39,807 nucleotides of DNA from an uncultured Phocaeicola sp. (GCA_944322395.1 CALUPA010000018.1:1-39807), one strand, 5' to 3'; counted from the stretch's first letter, positions 7,801-18,149 are shown. The notes: a model not told the origin generated them from the sequence alone. Translations and numbers: made by a program.

Positions 7801-10746
7801 TTATCTAAACTGAGTAGATGAAGGTCCTATCAAAGATTTCCTTAACCCACCAAAATCCATTACTATTTTTTGAATAATTATTCCAGGATCTCCACATCTA
7901 ATTTGTAATGTATGTTTTCCTGGTTTATCAACGTATAAAGTTGATTTATTTATTGTGCAATTACATAAAACTCCTTCAAACCATTTCTGTGAATATTCAA
8001 CAGCTGAAGTACTTGGTGTAGATAAAGAACCATTATCTATACAAATACTGTATTTCGTATCAGAATTAGTACTTTCCGGCAAACGAAAATCTCTATCCTT
8101 ATGTAAAGGGAATGTAGGAAGTACATAAGTATAGACATCTACCATCCCAGCACTAAATGAATAAAAATCATACTCAACTTTAGGAACATTAGGAGCTCTG
8201 TATATTTGTAAAGGTGCCACAGGATTACCTAATTGTAGCGATTTATTTTCAAATCCCAAACCTTCAACTACATTAATCTTTATATCTTTATTCTCTTTTT
8301 TCCTATGAAAATCTGATGCAGGAATAGATATATATCCATTATTTTCTATAAATAGACCTTTTAGCTCTGTTTTTAATTTCTCATTATAAACAGAAACCCA
8401 AATTCTCCTACTATCTTTTTTTGTTTTAATATCTATATATCCTTTAATATTTGCACCTATTGGTACTTTCTTCCAATTTATCGATACCTCTATTTTTTTC
8501 TGACAAGAAATTCTACCTTTATAATCACTTAAAACAATCCAATTATCAGAAGTTTCAGCTTTCCAATCTATACCTTCTTTACCTTTATTATAAATTTCAA
8601 ACCAATATGTATCTGGAATATAAACATTAAAACACGGCAACATATATATACTCGGAGAACCTGCAACCAAATTTTGTCCTTCAATTTGTAAATCATAATC
8701 AAACTTATCTATAGGTGTAAAATCCTCCATTTTGGGTAGCTTGAAATATGCGCTTACATTATCATAATTTTGTCTCAATGACATCATGTTACGCCATTTA
8801 CCATTGAGCATTGTATTGTATCTGTCCGTTATAATCTGTAAACTATCAAAACATACCTCTACTCCTTTTTTTATGTCATTAGTTAGTACACGTTTTTGCC
8901 TTGCGTACCAACGGTTCTTTTGTCCCCCCAAAGTCATTCTATTCATCAATTCTGCCCCTTTTACAGGATAATATAACAACTCAAAAAAAGCTGCCTGAGA
9001 TTCTTCAGGCAATGAATTAAGAATATTTTCAACTTTAGCTCCAATCATTCTGTAATTATATAATCTATTTTCAGCCTCATTATAATTAATAAATGAATAC
9101 TCAGTATCTGTCAAAATCTCACAAGGCGTATCAAACTTATTCCAATGATATCCCCATCCCATATATTCAGGTTTATGAGAAAAAGCAAGATGATAATGTA
9201 AATCTGTAATTTCTTTAATCTGTCTATAGTTTAATTCATCAAACATATCAGCCAGCCATCGTGCCGGATATTCTACAACATTTTCTTGACTAAACTTATT
9301 GATATCATAAGCCATATCAAGAAATAAGTTCACCTGCATTTCAGATCCCTTCAAATCACCACAATTCAACAACCATAATCTATCAGCTGTAGTATCATAT
9401 GCTTTTTTCAACTCCTCATACATCAACGCAGGCGGAGTTGTACTAAACCAAAGATAACTATGAGGAACCCCTAAATAAGAAACATGATAATAAACACCAG
9501 AACGACCAGAACGTTTCTGTTCTTCATAACCACTAAGGCGTTTGAAATATCCATAATTATCATCAGGCCAAACAATTGTAACATCATCAGGTAATTTCAA
9601 ACCATTTGAATAAATCTCAAGCACTTCTTTATACGGAGTAAAAACCTGAGGAATACTGTCAATAGGTTTGTGTATATGTTCTGTAAGAATCTTTCTTTGA
9701 TCATCAAGAGCATTCTCTAGAAGTTTTACTTTCTTCTCCATAGGCATACCTACTCCCATAGCTGCATCATGTAATCCTCTTAAAGCCAATGTATACACAT
9801 TTTCGTATGGGGCATTTTCTGCGACTCTTTTAGATAAAATATTATAAATCCCATTTTTATTTCTATCATAATTCCATTCACCCATTGTCTTTTTATCCCA
9901 TTCTGAAGCCGTATTCAATAATAATGGTTCACAATGGGTTGATCCCATAACAATTGCAAACGTATCTGCCACCATTTTATTTTCCGGTATTTGATTAAAT
10001 GCAGTAGAAACTGGATGCATGGCAGGTGCCAAATAATTAGCCCTTAATCTTAAAAGCAATTCAAAAATACGTGAATAAGTTTTTGGACCAATATTCCCTC
10101 TTTCTTTCTCGAAGGTTTTAGAAGCCCAAGGTGTGAGTCCCCAGTCTTCATCATTCAAAAAAATCCCTCTATATTTAACAGATGGAGACTGCGAGATAAA
10201 ATCTGATACAGATATTATCAATTTTTCTTGCTTTTGTATCGGAACATCTGCCCACCAGTACCAAGGTGAGACTCCTATTTTTTCAGACAAAGACAACAAC
10301 CCATATGCAGTTCCTCGTCTGTCACTTCCGGCTATAACTAAAGCTTTCTCAACACCAGGGTAAGGTTTATCTATAGTCTTTATCATATATCTTTCCCATG
10401 AATTCTCTATGAAAGATATGTCAATTTTACCTTTCTCGAGCAAGTCCTTAATTAATTTACTCCTTTGAATAGTACCTACTATTATTACATTCTTACCATT
10501 TACTTTATTATTATATATTTTAGGTAGTACTCCTGTTACATTATACACATCATTAGCAAACAAACTTACTGTTTTCCCCACAACAAGAAAATCACTTGCA
10601 TCATAACAAATAGACACAACATCATTATTATTTACTAAATTAAATTTATGTATTCCATTGTTTTCTGAAGCTTCAATTCTAAATGTCACCAATACAATAA
10701 ATACAAAAAACAAAAAAGTTCTAAAATTTCTTGTAAAAAAATGCAT
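7801..10746 (-). CDS. GH115 alpha-glucuronidase, secreted
   Basis: This 981-residue protein looks like a full-length glycoside hydrolase family 115 enzyme, which releases alpha-1,2-linked (4-O-methyl)glucuronic acid from polymers or oligosaccharides. Seen in order: a signal peptide (about 1-28), an N-terminal alpha/beta domain with GTAYGLLSLSEKIGVSPWYWW, and the catalytic barrel with KYRGIFLNDEDWGLTPW. The family signature WPDDNYGYFKRL follows, with YYHVSYLGVPHSYLW after it, then a helical part and a C-terminal beta-sandwich. I chose the ATG at 10746 because it puts a normal signal peptide at the front and starts 7 bases after the previous stop; an in-frame ATG at 10779 would overlap the upstream gene. 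Location is probably periplasmic or surface. The real substrate here may not be xylan. Confidence 0.88.
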   Translation of the reverse strand: MHFFTRNFRTFLFFVFIVLVTFRIEASENNGIHKFNLVNNNDVVSICYDASDFLVVGKTVSLFANDVYNVTGVLPKIYNNKVNGKNVIIVGTIQRSKLIKDLLEKGKIDISFIENSWERYMIKTIDKPYPGVEKALVIAGSDRRGTAYGLLSLSEKIGVSPWYWWADVPIQKQEKLIISVSDFISQSPSVKYRGIFLNDEDWGLTPWASKTFEKERGNIGPKTYSRIFELLLRLRANYLAPAMHPVSTAFNQIPENKMVADTFAIVMGSTHCEPLLLNTASEWDKKTMGEWNYDRNKNGIYNILSKRVAENAPYENVYTLALRGLHDAAMGVGMPMEKKVKLLENALDDQRKILTEHIHKPIDSIPQVFTPYKEVLEIYSNGLKLPDDVTIVWPDDNYGYFKRLSGYEEQKRSGRSGVYYHVSYLGVPHSYLWFSTTPPALMYEELKKAYDTTADRLWLLNCGDLKGSEMQVNLFLDMAYDINKFSQENVVEYPARWLADMFDELNYRQIKEITDLHYHLAFSHKPEYMGWGYHWNKFDTPCEILTDTEYSFINYNEAENRLYNYRMIGAKVENILNSLPEESQAAFFELLYYPVKGAELMNRMTLGGQKNRWYARQKRVLTNDIKKGVEVCFDSLQIITDRYNTMLNGKWRNMMSLRQNYDNVSAYFKLPKMEDFTPIDKFDYDLQIEGQNLVAGSPSIYMLPCFNVYIPDTYWFEIYNKGKEGIDWKAETSDNWIVLSDYKGRISCQKKIEVSINWKKVPIGANIKGYIDIKTKKDSRRIWVSVYNEKLKTELKGLFIENNGYISIPASDFHRKKENKDIKINVVEGLGFENKSLQLGNPVAPLQIYRAPNVPKVEYDFYSFSAGMVDVYTYVLPTFPLHKDRDFRLPESTNSDTKYSICIDNGSLSTPSTSAVEYSQKWFEGVLCNCTINKSTLYVDKPGKHTLQIRCGDPGIIIQKIVMDFGGLRKSLIGPSSTQFR

Positions 10747-10753
10747 AAACAGA

Positions 10754-12832
10754 TTATTTAATAGAATTATATATTTCATTTAATCTTTTTATTTTCTCTG
10801 GCAAATTAAATTTTCCATTAATAGAATCCCCCTGATACCAAGTAGAGAAAACACCATGTTGTGTGGTATAAAGCGCCCTTTTTGCTTTTTCCAAATGCAA
10901 AATAGACTCTTTCAGATATTTTTTACAAATATCCTTATCATCTAGTTTTTTATATGCTATAATGAATTTTTCCATTGATTTACTCAATTCTGCCATGTAA
11001 AGACAATATGCATATAAATTATCATAGAAAAAAAATTGTTTTTCTTTAGGTAGTCTCTTTATCATTCTACTACATTTTCTTACAGCAACATCAAATTTAG
11101 GTGCAGTTCTCCTCATACCAACTAACAAACTATCCACCTGATTGTCGCCTTCTATTCTAAAACTTCTTCCAGGCATACGTTCAAAACCAATATCACGCAA
11201 AGGTTTGTTTTTATATTGACCTTTTAAGAATAATTCTCCTATTTGCTCAAAAACTCTTGAATAACGCAAATCCTGAAATAAATACTGTCTCTCCATATTT
11301 GGAAAGTCTGAAGGTTTCTGCTGCCAATATGCATAAAAATAATCATGATACAACTCTGCTATTTCTTCTGCATTTTTACTACCAAAATACATAGAACAGT
11401 AATCTAAGAGGAATTCATCCGTATTATATTTAGACATATCCCACATCATTTGGGCATTAGCAGACATTGACATCACAAACTCACGAATATTTCCTGCATT
11501 TACAACAGAAAAATCCAATGGAGCCTTACTGTTAACATAACGATAATTAGCCTCCATTTTCCAAGGTCCCTCTGCAGGAGCCAAATGAGCACCTGTTGAA
11601 GTAAACTGTAAATTAAAATAATAACCTAATTTCACATTATTAGAATTATTAAATTCTACTATATCTGTATTAGGATAATGATCCCTCCGTGCAGCAACAA
11701 AAGTCCACAACATATTTTTACCTGTAGGAGGATTCAGATAACCTGAAGCCAACAAATCTGACAATTCATCATAAAATGTCATTCTTACATAAGGTTCTTC
11801 TTCCCCGGTGTATTCTTTTATCAATTCCAATTGTATGCGTATCATTTTATTTATTACATCAGCCCGTTCCTTATCTGTTTTAGGAGCATCAGCAAATGCA
11901 GCCCAAAATGGTTGGTCATTTCTACCACGAAAAGATATTTGCCATAAATTCTCCATTCCTGATTTGCAAACAGTTTCTACACTATAACGCCAAAATTCAA
12001 TCATTTCTTTCTCATTTTTCAACAATAAGTCTGGAGGTGTAATTTTTCTAACTTTTCTCCAATAACCATCCCAATTTAGAAAATTATTATTCAATGCAAC
12101 ATGATGATGAGAAGTTAATACCAATCCATATTTTCTCAACAATTCTGCATCTTTACTTAATTTGTAATCTGGATAAGTAACTGTCGCTTCCAATTCTACG
12201 GTATTCAGTTTAAGGCGAAGCATAGTTTCAAGCCACATCTCATTGTTTTCTTTAGATAATCGTCGCCATGGCGTAAATAAATCAGTATCATTAGGAAACC
12301 AAGCTCTATACCTGACTTGTGGTGACTTCTGAAAGAAATGGAAACTATCATTAATGATTATTTTATTTTTTAATTTAGGTCGCCAAGAAGAATAATACCA
12401 TAAAGGAGGTATACCCAAAATTTTTTCACTAAAAGTATAAATTGCATATATAGTTCCACGCATATCTTTACCTGATAAATATATGCAACGTTTATCAGAA
12501 TCAACATCAATACGGTGAGATTCAAAACCATCCAATTTATAATGTTCCATATTCCACAATACCATATTAGGTTCTGTGACTACAATTATATTTATTTTTT
12601 CTTTACATACAGAATCACTTATTACAGGAGTATATCCCATAACTTTCGAAAAGTCATCACACATAGTTGAAACAGCAAGCCTAATCGGTGATGTTTCCTC
12701 CTCTGAAATAACAATCTGAAAATTTCCTTTTTTAAGCACCAGATTATTTGAATTTACATATAAACAGAAATTTATAAATTGAAAAAACAATAATATTCTT
12801 AGAAAAAACAAAGACTTAATTTTTCTTCCCAT
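10754..12832 (-). CDS. Divergent GH115-like secreted protein
   Basis: This 692-residue protein resembles the first two thirds of GH115 enzymes. It has a signal peptide (about 1-28), then an N-terminal domain with KDMRGTIYAIYTFSEKILGIPPLWYY and a barrel part with SPQVRYRAWFPNDTDLFTPW, both parallel to the neighbour. The GH115 signature WPDDNYGY is not there; at the matching place I read LWTFVAARRDHYP. The C-terminal beta-sandwich is also missing, which explains the shorter length. It may be an alpha-glucuronidase with a different active site, a hydrolase of another specificity, or a binding protein. It sits between GH67 and GH115 in the same operon, 87 bases after the first and 7 before the second, so its job is likely tied to uronic-acid side chains. 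Confidence 0.65.
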   Translation of the reverse strand: MGRKIKSLFFLRILLFFQFINFCLYVNSNNLVLKKGNFQIVISEEETSPIRLAVSTMCDDFSKVMGYTPVISDSVCKEKINIIVVTEPNMVLWNMEHYKLDGFESHRIDVDSDKRCIYLSGKDMRGTIYAIYTFSEKILGIPPLWYYSSWRPKLKNKIIINDSFHFFQKSPQVRYRAWFPNDTDLFTPWRRLSKENNEMWLETMLRLKLNTVELEATVTYPDYKLSKDAELLRKYGLVLTSHHHVALNNNFLNWDGYWRKVRKITPPDLLLKNEKEMIEFWRYSVETVCKSGMENLWQISFRGRNDQPFWAAFADAPKTDKERADVINKMIRIQLELIKEYTGEEEPYVRMTFYDELSDLLASGYLNPPTGKNMLWTFVAARRDHYPNTDIVEFNNSNNVKLGYYFNLQFTSTGAHLAPAEGPWKMEANYRYVNSKAPLDFSVVNAGNIREFVMSMSANAQMMWDMSKYNTDEFLLDYCSMYFGSKNAEEIAELYHDYFYAYWQQKPSDFPNMERQYLFQDLRYSRVFEQIGELFLKGQYKNKPLRDIGFERMPGRSFRIEGDNQVDSLLVGMRRTAPKFDVAVRKCSRMIKRLPKEKQFFFYDNLYAYCLYMAELSKSMEKFIIAYKKLDDKDICKKYLKESILHLEKAKRALYTTQHGVFSTWYQGDSINGKFNLPEKIKRLNEIYNSIK

Positions 12833-12919
12833 AACATCTACTTTTTATATTAAACAATTAATATCAAACACAGGCAATCTAAGTACAATACAATAATACA
12901 ACGTTTTACAAAAAAACTA

Positions 12920-14989
12920 TCAAAATTTATTTATTTGATTAATATCTATCATATTTATTCGACTATAAAAAAAAGAAACAGCATCGCAATAAAAACGGGT
13001 GGCATCATGCTTTTCGCATATTAATGAATTTAAAACATCTTCATAACGAACATAATCTATATATTTCTCCAGGCTTTTCCATAAATATATATTACGCTTT
13101 ACCTGAAAAATTCCACTCTTTAGTTTATAAAAAAAATCGTCCTTTAAAGTATTTCCTGACTTCATTATATAATTCCATTCCACATAATGAAAGCTCAATA
13201 ATAAATCCTCCGGACATGTAACAATCTCATTAAAAATTAAAGAATTAGGTTCATAATATTGTGAAACAAAATTACTTCCTTTATCACTTCTATCATTCCC
13301 AATGCCTATATTGTCTACCTGCCATTCTTTATTAGCTCTGATATTAAAATCTGCTCTATAATGTGTTGGTATGTCCATTGTGAGTCCCAAACCGTATGGT
13401 GAAGAGGCATTTATAAAACTTTTCCACGTTGAACACATCATATTCTTTATCGTTTCCACACAATATATATCATTACTCCAAGTACATTTTATCCACTCTA
13501 TTGTAACACTATTTTCTAATACATCAGGATTCCATGCCAGTTTTCCATAAGCAAACCAATTTGCTTGAGCAAAGTGATGTTCGGTCCAATTTACGGAACT
13601 ACCTGTGTTAGCAACACCTGCTATAGCTGTTATATTACGTCCATATAAATTCCCTTTTAGTATTTTACTTATAGTAGAACCCTTTCCTTCACAATATGTG
13701 TCAAAACGCAAAAACCATTTCCATAAAGGTAAAAGATAAACCAAATACGTTGAATGTCCGGTATATTCTTGTGTAATTTGTAACTCAGCAGCCATATTAG
13801 TATGCTTCATAGCTCCAAAAAGAGGCTGTGGAGGCTCTATCACCTGAAAATCTAATGGACCATTCTTAGTTTGAAGAATAACATTATCCTCAAACTGCCC
13901 ATCAAGTGGTTTAAACTCCTTATAAGAACGTTTCATTCTGTCATTATCAACATTTTTATTGTATACGAAAGTACGCCATAAGATAAATCCTCCATATGGC
14001 TTCAATAAACGAGCTAACATATTCGCTCCATCAGCATGCGAACAATTATAATCTTGCGGTCCAGGCATACCTTCTGAATTTGCTTTAATGAGGAAGCCTC
14101 CAAAATCTGGTATTAATCTATAAATCTCTTCAATTTTTTTCTTCCACCATATTTGAACATTTTCGTTACCAGGATCTGCTGTATCTAAATCTCCAATTCC
14201 TCCCCAAGCCTTCATTTCATCAGGAGTTTTTGACGGTTTTATCGGTGAAGCAAAATTAGCAGTGATATAAATCCTTATATTATATTTTCTAAAGATCTCT
14301 GCTAATGCTGAAATTTTCATCAAATAATCGTCGCGCAAAAAACGCGGATCAGCATTAACATTGTTCAATACAACACCATTAATTCCTATCGAAGCATTCA
14401 AACGCGCATAATCATAATATTTTTTATCTATTTTTTCAGGTAACTCAGTCCATTTCCACAACGATTTACCAGCATAACCCCTCTCAATATTCCCATCTAT
14501 ATCGTCCCAATGATTTAGCATACGTAAATCTATTTGTGGAATTTCAATTAAATTTAGATTCTTCAAAGAATTATGACATTGTATTTTTCTTATCAAATAA
14601 AAAACCCCATATAATAAACCTTCATCCGAAAATGATTGAAGAATTATTTTTTTATCATTACTTTTAATAAGAAAACCTTCTTTACGTAGACACTTTACAT
14701 TTTTATCAATATAAATGCATAATCCTGCTTCTTCTACATTGTTTGTAAAATACACTTCAAGACCTAACAACTTAATAAGACTTATCTTTAACTCTGACTT
14801 TATTACATCTCCAAACTTATTTTCTGATAAAAAGATTTTACCAATTATAGTTTTATAATCATTTCTGAGTACAGAATCTTCAACGAATCTATAATTCAAC
14901 CATGCATTTTCTCCCCTATAACTATTATTTGAATGAAGAATGAAAATATTAAAAAGGCATAAAGTTATAATGAATTTGATATGTCTCAT
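12920..14989 (-). CDS. GH67 alpha-glucuronidase
   Basis: A 689-residue GH67 enzyme with an N-terminal signal peptide (about 1-21). GH67 enzymes remove (4-O-methyl)glucuronic acid alpha-1,2-linked to the terminal non-reducing sugar of oligosaccharides, normally xylo-oligosaccharides. Landmarks: RMLNHWDDIDGNIERGYAG (about 156-174), the acid Glu306 in KANSEGMPGP, Asp380 in KNGPLDFQ and Glu408 in ITQEYTG. The last two are 28 residues apart, as in characterised GH67 enzymes, so the active site looks intact. The N-terminal third is more divergent. It follows GH125 after a 121-base gap in which I see no promoter. A periplasmic site is likely, working after GH115 on imported oligosaccharides. Confidence 0.9.
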   Translation of the reverse strand: MRHIKFIITLCLFNIFILHSNNSYRGENAWLNYRFVEDSVLRNDYKTIIGKIFLSENKFGDVIKSELKISLIKLLGLEVYFTNNVEEAGLCIYIDKNVKCLRKEGFLIKSNDKKIILQSFSDEGLLYGVFYLIRKIQCHNSLKNLNLIEIPQIDLRMLNHWDDIDGNIERGYAGKSLWKWTELPEKIDKKYYDYARLNASIGINGVVLNNVNADPRFLRDDYLMKISALAEIFRKYNIRIYITANFASPIKPSKTPDEMKAWGGIGDLDTADPGNENVQIWWKKKIEEIYRLIPDFGGFLIKANSEGMPGPQDYNCSHADGANMLARLLKPYGGFILWRTFVYNKNVDNDRMKRSYKEFKPLDGQFEDNVILQTKNGPLDFQVIEPPQPLFGAMKHTNMAAELQITQEYTGHSTYLVYLLPLWKWFLRFDTYCEGKGSTISKILKGNLYGRNITAIAGVANTGSSVNWTEHHFAQANWFAYGKLAWNPDVLENSVTIEWIKCTWSNDIYCVETIKNMMCSTWKSFINASSPYGLGLTMDIPTHYRADFNIRANKEWQVDNIGIGNDRSDKGSNFVSQYYEPNSLIFNEIVTCPEDLLLSFHYVEWNYIMKSGNTLKDDFFYKLKSGIFQVKRNIYLWKSLEKYIDYVRYEDVLNSLICEKHDATRFYCDAVSFFYSRINMIDINQINKF

Positions 14990-15110
14990 AATACTATTAT
15001 TAATAACAATTTAAATGTGCTTCCTCATGATAAAGTCTATGTTTACATTACTCTCCCAGTTACAAGACATTAATATTAAACCAGAAATTTTATTTAAATA
15101 TATACACCAC

Positions 15111-16571
15111 CTATTCTATGCTATTCAACAAACTCAGCTTTCCTTCACTGACAAGTTTTATTATTAACTCACCAAAAAGTGAATTTTGCCATGCAAACCA
15201 TGGTCTGGTAAAATTTGCTGCATCATCTTTATGAAATGATTCATGTATAAAACCTGTTCCTGCATCAGTGTCCATCAGCATTTTTATACAATCTTTTATT
15301 TCTGCATCATCTGTACTTGTAAATGCCTTCATCATGATACTCATTGGCCAAACCATGTCATACCCAATATGCGGTCCTCCTATTCCTTCCCCAGCTTTAC
15401 CTTTAAAGAAATATGGGTTATCATTACTCCAAACAAAACGACGTGTATTCTGATAAATAGGATCATTAAGACTAACATCACCTAAATATGGCATTGCCAA
15501 CAAACTAGGAACGTTTGCATCATCCATTAATAAATGATTACCAAATCCATCAACTTCAAAAGCATAAATCTTCCCGTATTTAGGATGATTATAAACAGCG
15601 TATTCCTTTAAAGCTTTTTCTACTTCATTGGCTAGTTTATTACACTGTAAAGCAATATCATTCCTATTATTTACAGATTTCAATATTTCAGAGGCCTTAC
15701 GAAGAGAAGAAACCGCAAAATAGTTCGAAGGAACAAGAAACTGAAAAGTTGTAGCATCATCCGAAGGTCTGAATGAGGAAGCAATCAAACCTACCGGATT
15801 TACCGGATTTCCTAAACCATTATTTGTCATTGTATCCAATGCACGTTCTGTCTTACGTTGAAATCTATAAGAACCTTTACCATCCGTGCGCTGCTGATCA
15901 CGGAAAGTTTTCAGAATTTTATCAATAGCTTGTAACCATTCATCACCGAAAACACTTGTATCACCAGTTACTTTCCAATAATGATAAGCAAGTCTAATAG
16001 GATAACACAATGAATCTATTTCCCATTTCCTTTCATGCACGTCAGGACGCATATCAGTAATATCGCTCATCCAATGTCCACCTGTAGGACCATCATTAAA
16101 AGCATTAGCATAAGAATCTATACAGATACAGTGTATTTGGCGATTTATTACACCAGCAATCAACTTTTTCAATTGTGGATCTTCATTTGCAAATTGAACA
16201 TAAGGCCAAACCTGAGCTCCTGAATCTCTAAGCCACATAGCATGAATATCACCAGTATATACAAAAGTATCCGGTCTACCATCTTCAAAATTCCTGAAAT
16301 GAACTGTTGTATCAAGAGTGTTTGGAAAACAATTAGTAAACATCCATGCTAATTTTGTATTAGTAAGAAGTTTCTGCATTTCTTTAATTTTTTTCTCTAC
16401 TACATTGGATGTAAAAAGTCTTTTTCCAACTTCGGGACGGTTATCTTTTAATATAGCATCATTCTCACATATGTATTCCTGTTCAGGAATAACAAATGTA
16501 TTTGCATTAGCATCTGCAGCATAACTGCATACACATAAAACGAAAGAAGATATAAGCAATTTGTGTTCCAT
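15111..16571 (-). CDS. GH125 exo-alpha-1,6-mannosidase
   Basis: This 486-residue protein belongs to GH125, metal-independent enzymes that release mannose from the non-reducing end of alpha-1,6-mannosides by inversion. A signal peptide covers about residues 1-23. The (alpha/alpha)6 barrel shows FVYTGDIHAMWLRDSGAQVWPY (here about 103-124), the acid region SSFRPSDDATTF with Asp271/272, and the base region GFIHESFHKDD with Glu444, followed by FTRPWFAWQNSLFGE. No key residue seems lost. It lies 24 bases after the sulfatase in the same operon. With the GH76 gene on the other arm of the locus it points to an alpha-1,6-mannan backbone. Confidence 0.92.
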   Translation of the reverse strand: MEHKLLISSFVLCVCSYAADANANTFVIPEQEYICENDAILKDNRPEVGKRLFTSNVVEKKIKEMQKLLTNTKLAWMFTNCFPNTLDTTVHFRNFEDGRPDTFVYTGDIHAMWLRDSGAQVWPYVQFANEDPQLKKLIAGVINRQIHCICIDSYANAFNDGPTGGHWMSDITDMRPDVHERKWEIDSLCYPIRLAYHYWKVTGDTSVFGDEWLQAIDKILKTFRDQQRTDGKGSYRFQRKTERALDTMTNNGLGNPVNPVGLIASSFRPSDDATTFQFLVPSNYFAVSSLRKASEILKSVNNRNDIALQCNKLANEVEKALKEYAVYNHPKYGKIYAFEVDGFGNHLLMDDANVPSLLAMPYLGDVSLNDPIYQNTRRFVWSNDNPYFFKGKAGEGIGGPHIGYDMVWPMSIMMKAFTSTDDAEIKDCIKMLMDTDAGTGFIHESFHKDDAANFTRPWFAWQNSLFGELIIKLVSEGKLSLLNSIE

Positions 16572-16595
16572 ATTTAAAATAATTAATCTGTTATT

Positions 16596-18149
16596 TTACA
16601 TAAAATGATAATTATATTGATTACGTTTAAAATGATAACGATTTCTTGGCAAAGGTAATGGATCCTGTAATCTTAATTCCCATACATAAAGTTCATGCAT
16701 CATATCCATCTGTATATCAGTATACTTCTTTCTACCACACAGATTATTAATTTCAGAAGGATCATCTTTTAGATTATAAAGTTCACAGTTTCCATAGCTA
16801 TCCATCACAAGTTTCCAGTCATCTTTACGTACCATACGCTGCACTCCACTTTGTGTCCAAGTATTAAGTTCATCAAAGAAAGCAATCTTACCAGGTTGTA
16901 ATGCTCCCTCTTTTTCAAAAGTCAAAGGCTCATCTAAAGTAAAGTTCTCCCCACCAAAACCTTGCTGTACCATAATGCTGGCAAATTCTTTTTGAGGATA
17001 ATCTTTTCCTGTCAGCATCGGCCAAAGACTCCTACCTTGTACACCATCAGGAATTTCAGCCCCAATTGCAGTACATATAGTAGGGAATATATCAGCTATC
17101 GACACATGTGCATCCATTGCTCCTTTATGAGGTTTTATTCCATATCCTGCCCATATCATAGGAATACGAGTCAAACATTCAGGAACACCTGCACCTTTAC
17201 GTATCAAGCCATATTCTCCACAATAATCTCCATGATCGGACAAAAAAACAAATATAGTATTTTCGTAAATTCCTTCTTTCTTAAAACCTTCTATAAGACG
17301 TTTATATTGATCATCTATCAGTCTTAACATTCCCCAATAATTACCTCTTAATCTTGGAAGATCTTTTGCTAAATTAGGGCAAGAACGATCCTCTAACCTT
17401 GCTAGCATTTCATATTTTTCCCCTTTCCTATCTATATCTTTACGAGTTGTGATAGTAGAAGGAATTTTATCCGGAGAAAACATTGAAAAATAAGGTTCTG
17501 AAACTTGATAAGGATTATGAGGTTCAGGCATTGAAACCCACATAAAAAAGGGATTATCCTTTTGTATCTTTACCCAATCCAATACTTTTGTTACAATTTT
17601 TACCGGATTTTGGGCTCCTGCAGGAAACGGCGTCGCATCCAAATATTGCCCTCTAGATTTATTATTTAGAAAATAGGCAAAATCTTTATCCTGTTGAGTG
17701 TCTTTTTTATTCTTACCCCAATGAAAATATTCTTCAGTATAATCAAAATCATTATGTTTTAAATGAGAATGATTCTTACCAACTAAAGCAGTAGTGTAAC
17801 CATTTTCTTTAAGTACCTGTATCATATCCTTTTCATAATAAATATCATTCAAGTTATGATTTGTACGTACATGAGTTGCACTTGGATAACGTCCAGTAAA
17901 CATTGAACAACGAGCAGGACAACTCGCTGGTGCTACTGTATAGGCCTTATCAAACCAAACATTCTGAAAAGCCAACGAATCAGCAAAAGGAGTGACTGGC
18001 AAAGGAAAACCTTCGCGACCACATAAATCAGCGCGTTGTTGGTCTGTCATTATTATTACAATGTTTGGTCTGTCATTCTCTGCATTAGCAAAGATTGCTC
18101 CCGCAAATCCAGACAATATAAAGGCAAAAACAGTATTACAGCTTTTCAT
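16596..18149 (-). CDS. Sulfatase (S1 family), Ser-type
   Basis: A 517-residue secreted sulfatase with a signal peptide (about 1-23). DRPNIVIIMTDQQRADL near residue 26 gives metal ligands. The active-site motif is S76-C-P-A-R80 followed by CSMFTGR, so the residue turned into formylglycine is a serine and needs an anaerobic maturase, which is not in this window. FVFLSDHGDYCGEYG carries the second metal-binding Asp-His. The C-terminal part has the usual sulfatase subdomain with WKLVMDSYGNCELYNLKDDPSE. It is the first gene of the leftward enzyme operon. The exact sulfate position it attacks cannot be read from the sequence. Confidence 0.88.
   Translation of the reverse strand: MKSCNTVFAFILSGFAGAIFANAENDRPNIVIIMTDQQRADLCGREGFPLPVTPFADSLAFQNVWFDKAYTVAPASCPARCSMFTGRYPSATHVRTNHNLNDIYYEKDMIQVLKENGYTTALVGKNHSHLKHNDFDYTEEYFHWGKNKKDTQQDKDFAYFLNNKSRGQYLDATPFPAGAQNPVKIVTKVLDWVKIQKDNPFFMWVSMPEPHNPYQVSEPYFSMFSPDKIPSTITTRKDIDRKGEKYEMLARLEDRSCPNLAKDLPRLRGNYWGMLRLIDDQYKRLIEGFKKEGIYENTIFVFLSDHGDYCGEYGLIRKGAGVPECLTRIPMIWAGYGIKPHKGAMDAHVSIADIFPTICTAIGAEIPDGVQGRSLWPMLTGKDYPQKEFASIMVQQGFGGENFTLDEPLTFEKEGALQPGKIAFFDELNTWTQSGVQRMVRKDDWKLVMDSYGNCELYNLKDDPSEINNLCGRKKYTDIQMDMMHELYVWELRLQDPLPLPRNRYHFKRNQYNYHFM

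Noticed and set aside
16962-17327. 121-codon plus-strand frame inside the sulfatase gene
   Set aside because: Antisense shadow of a well-supported sulfatase with intact motifs; the peptide resembles nothing known to me.
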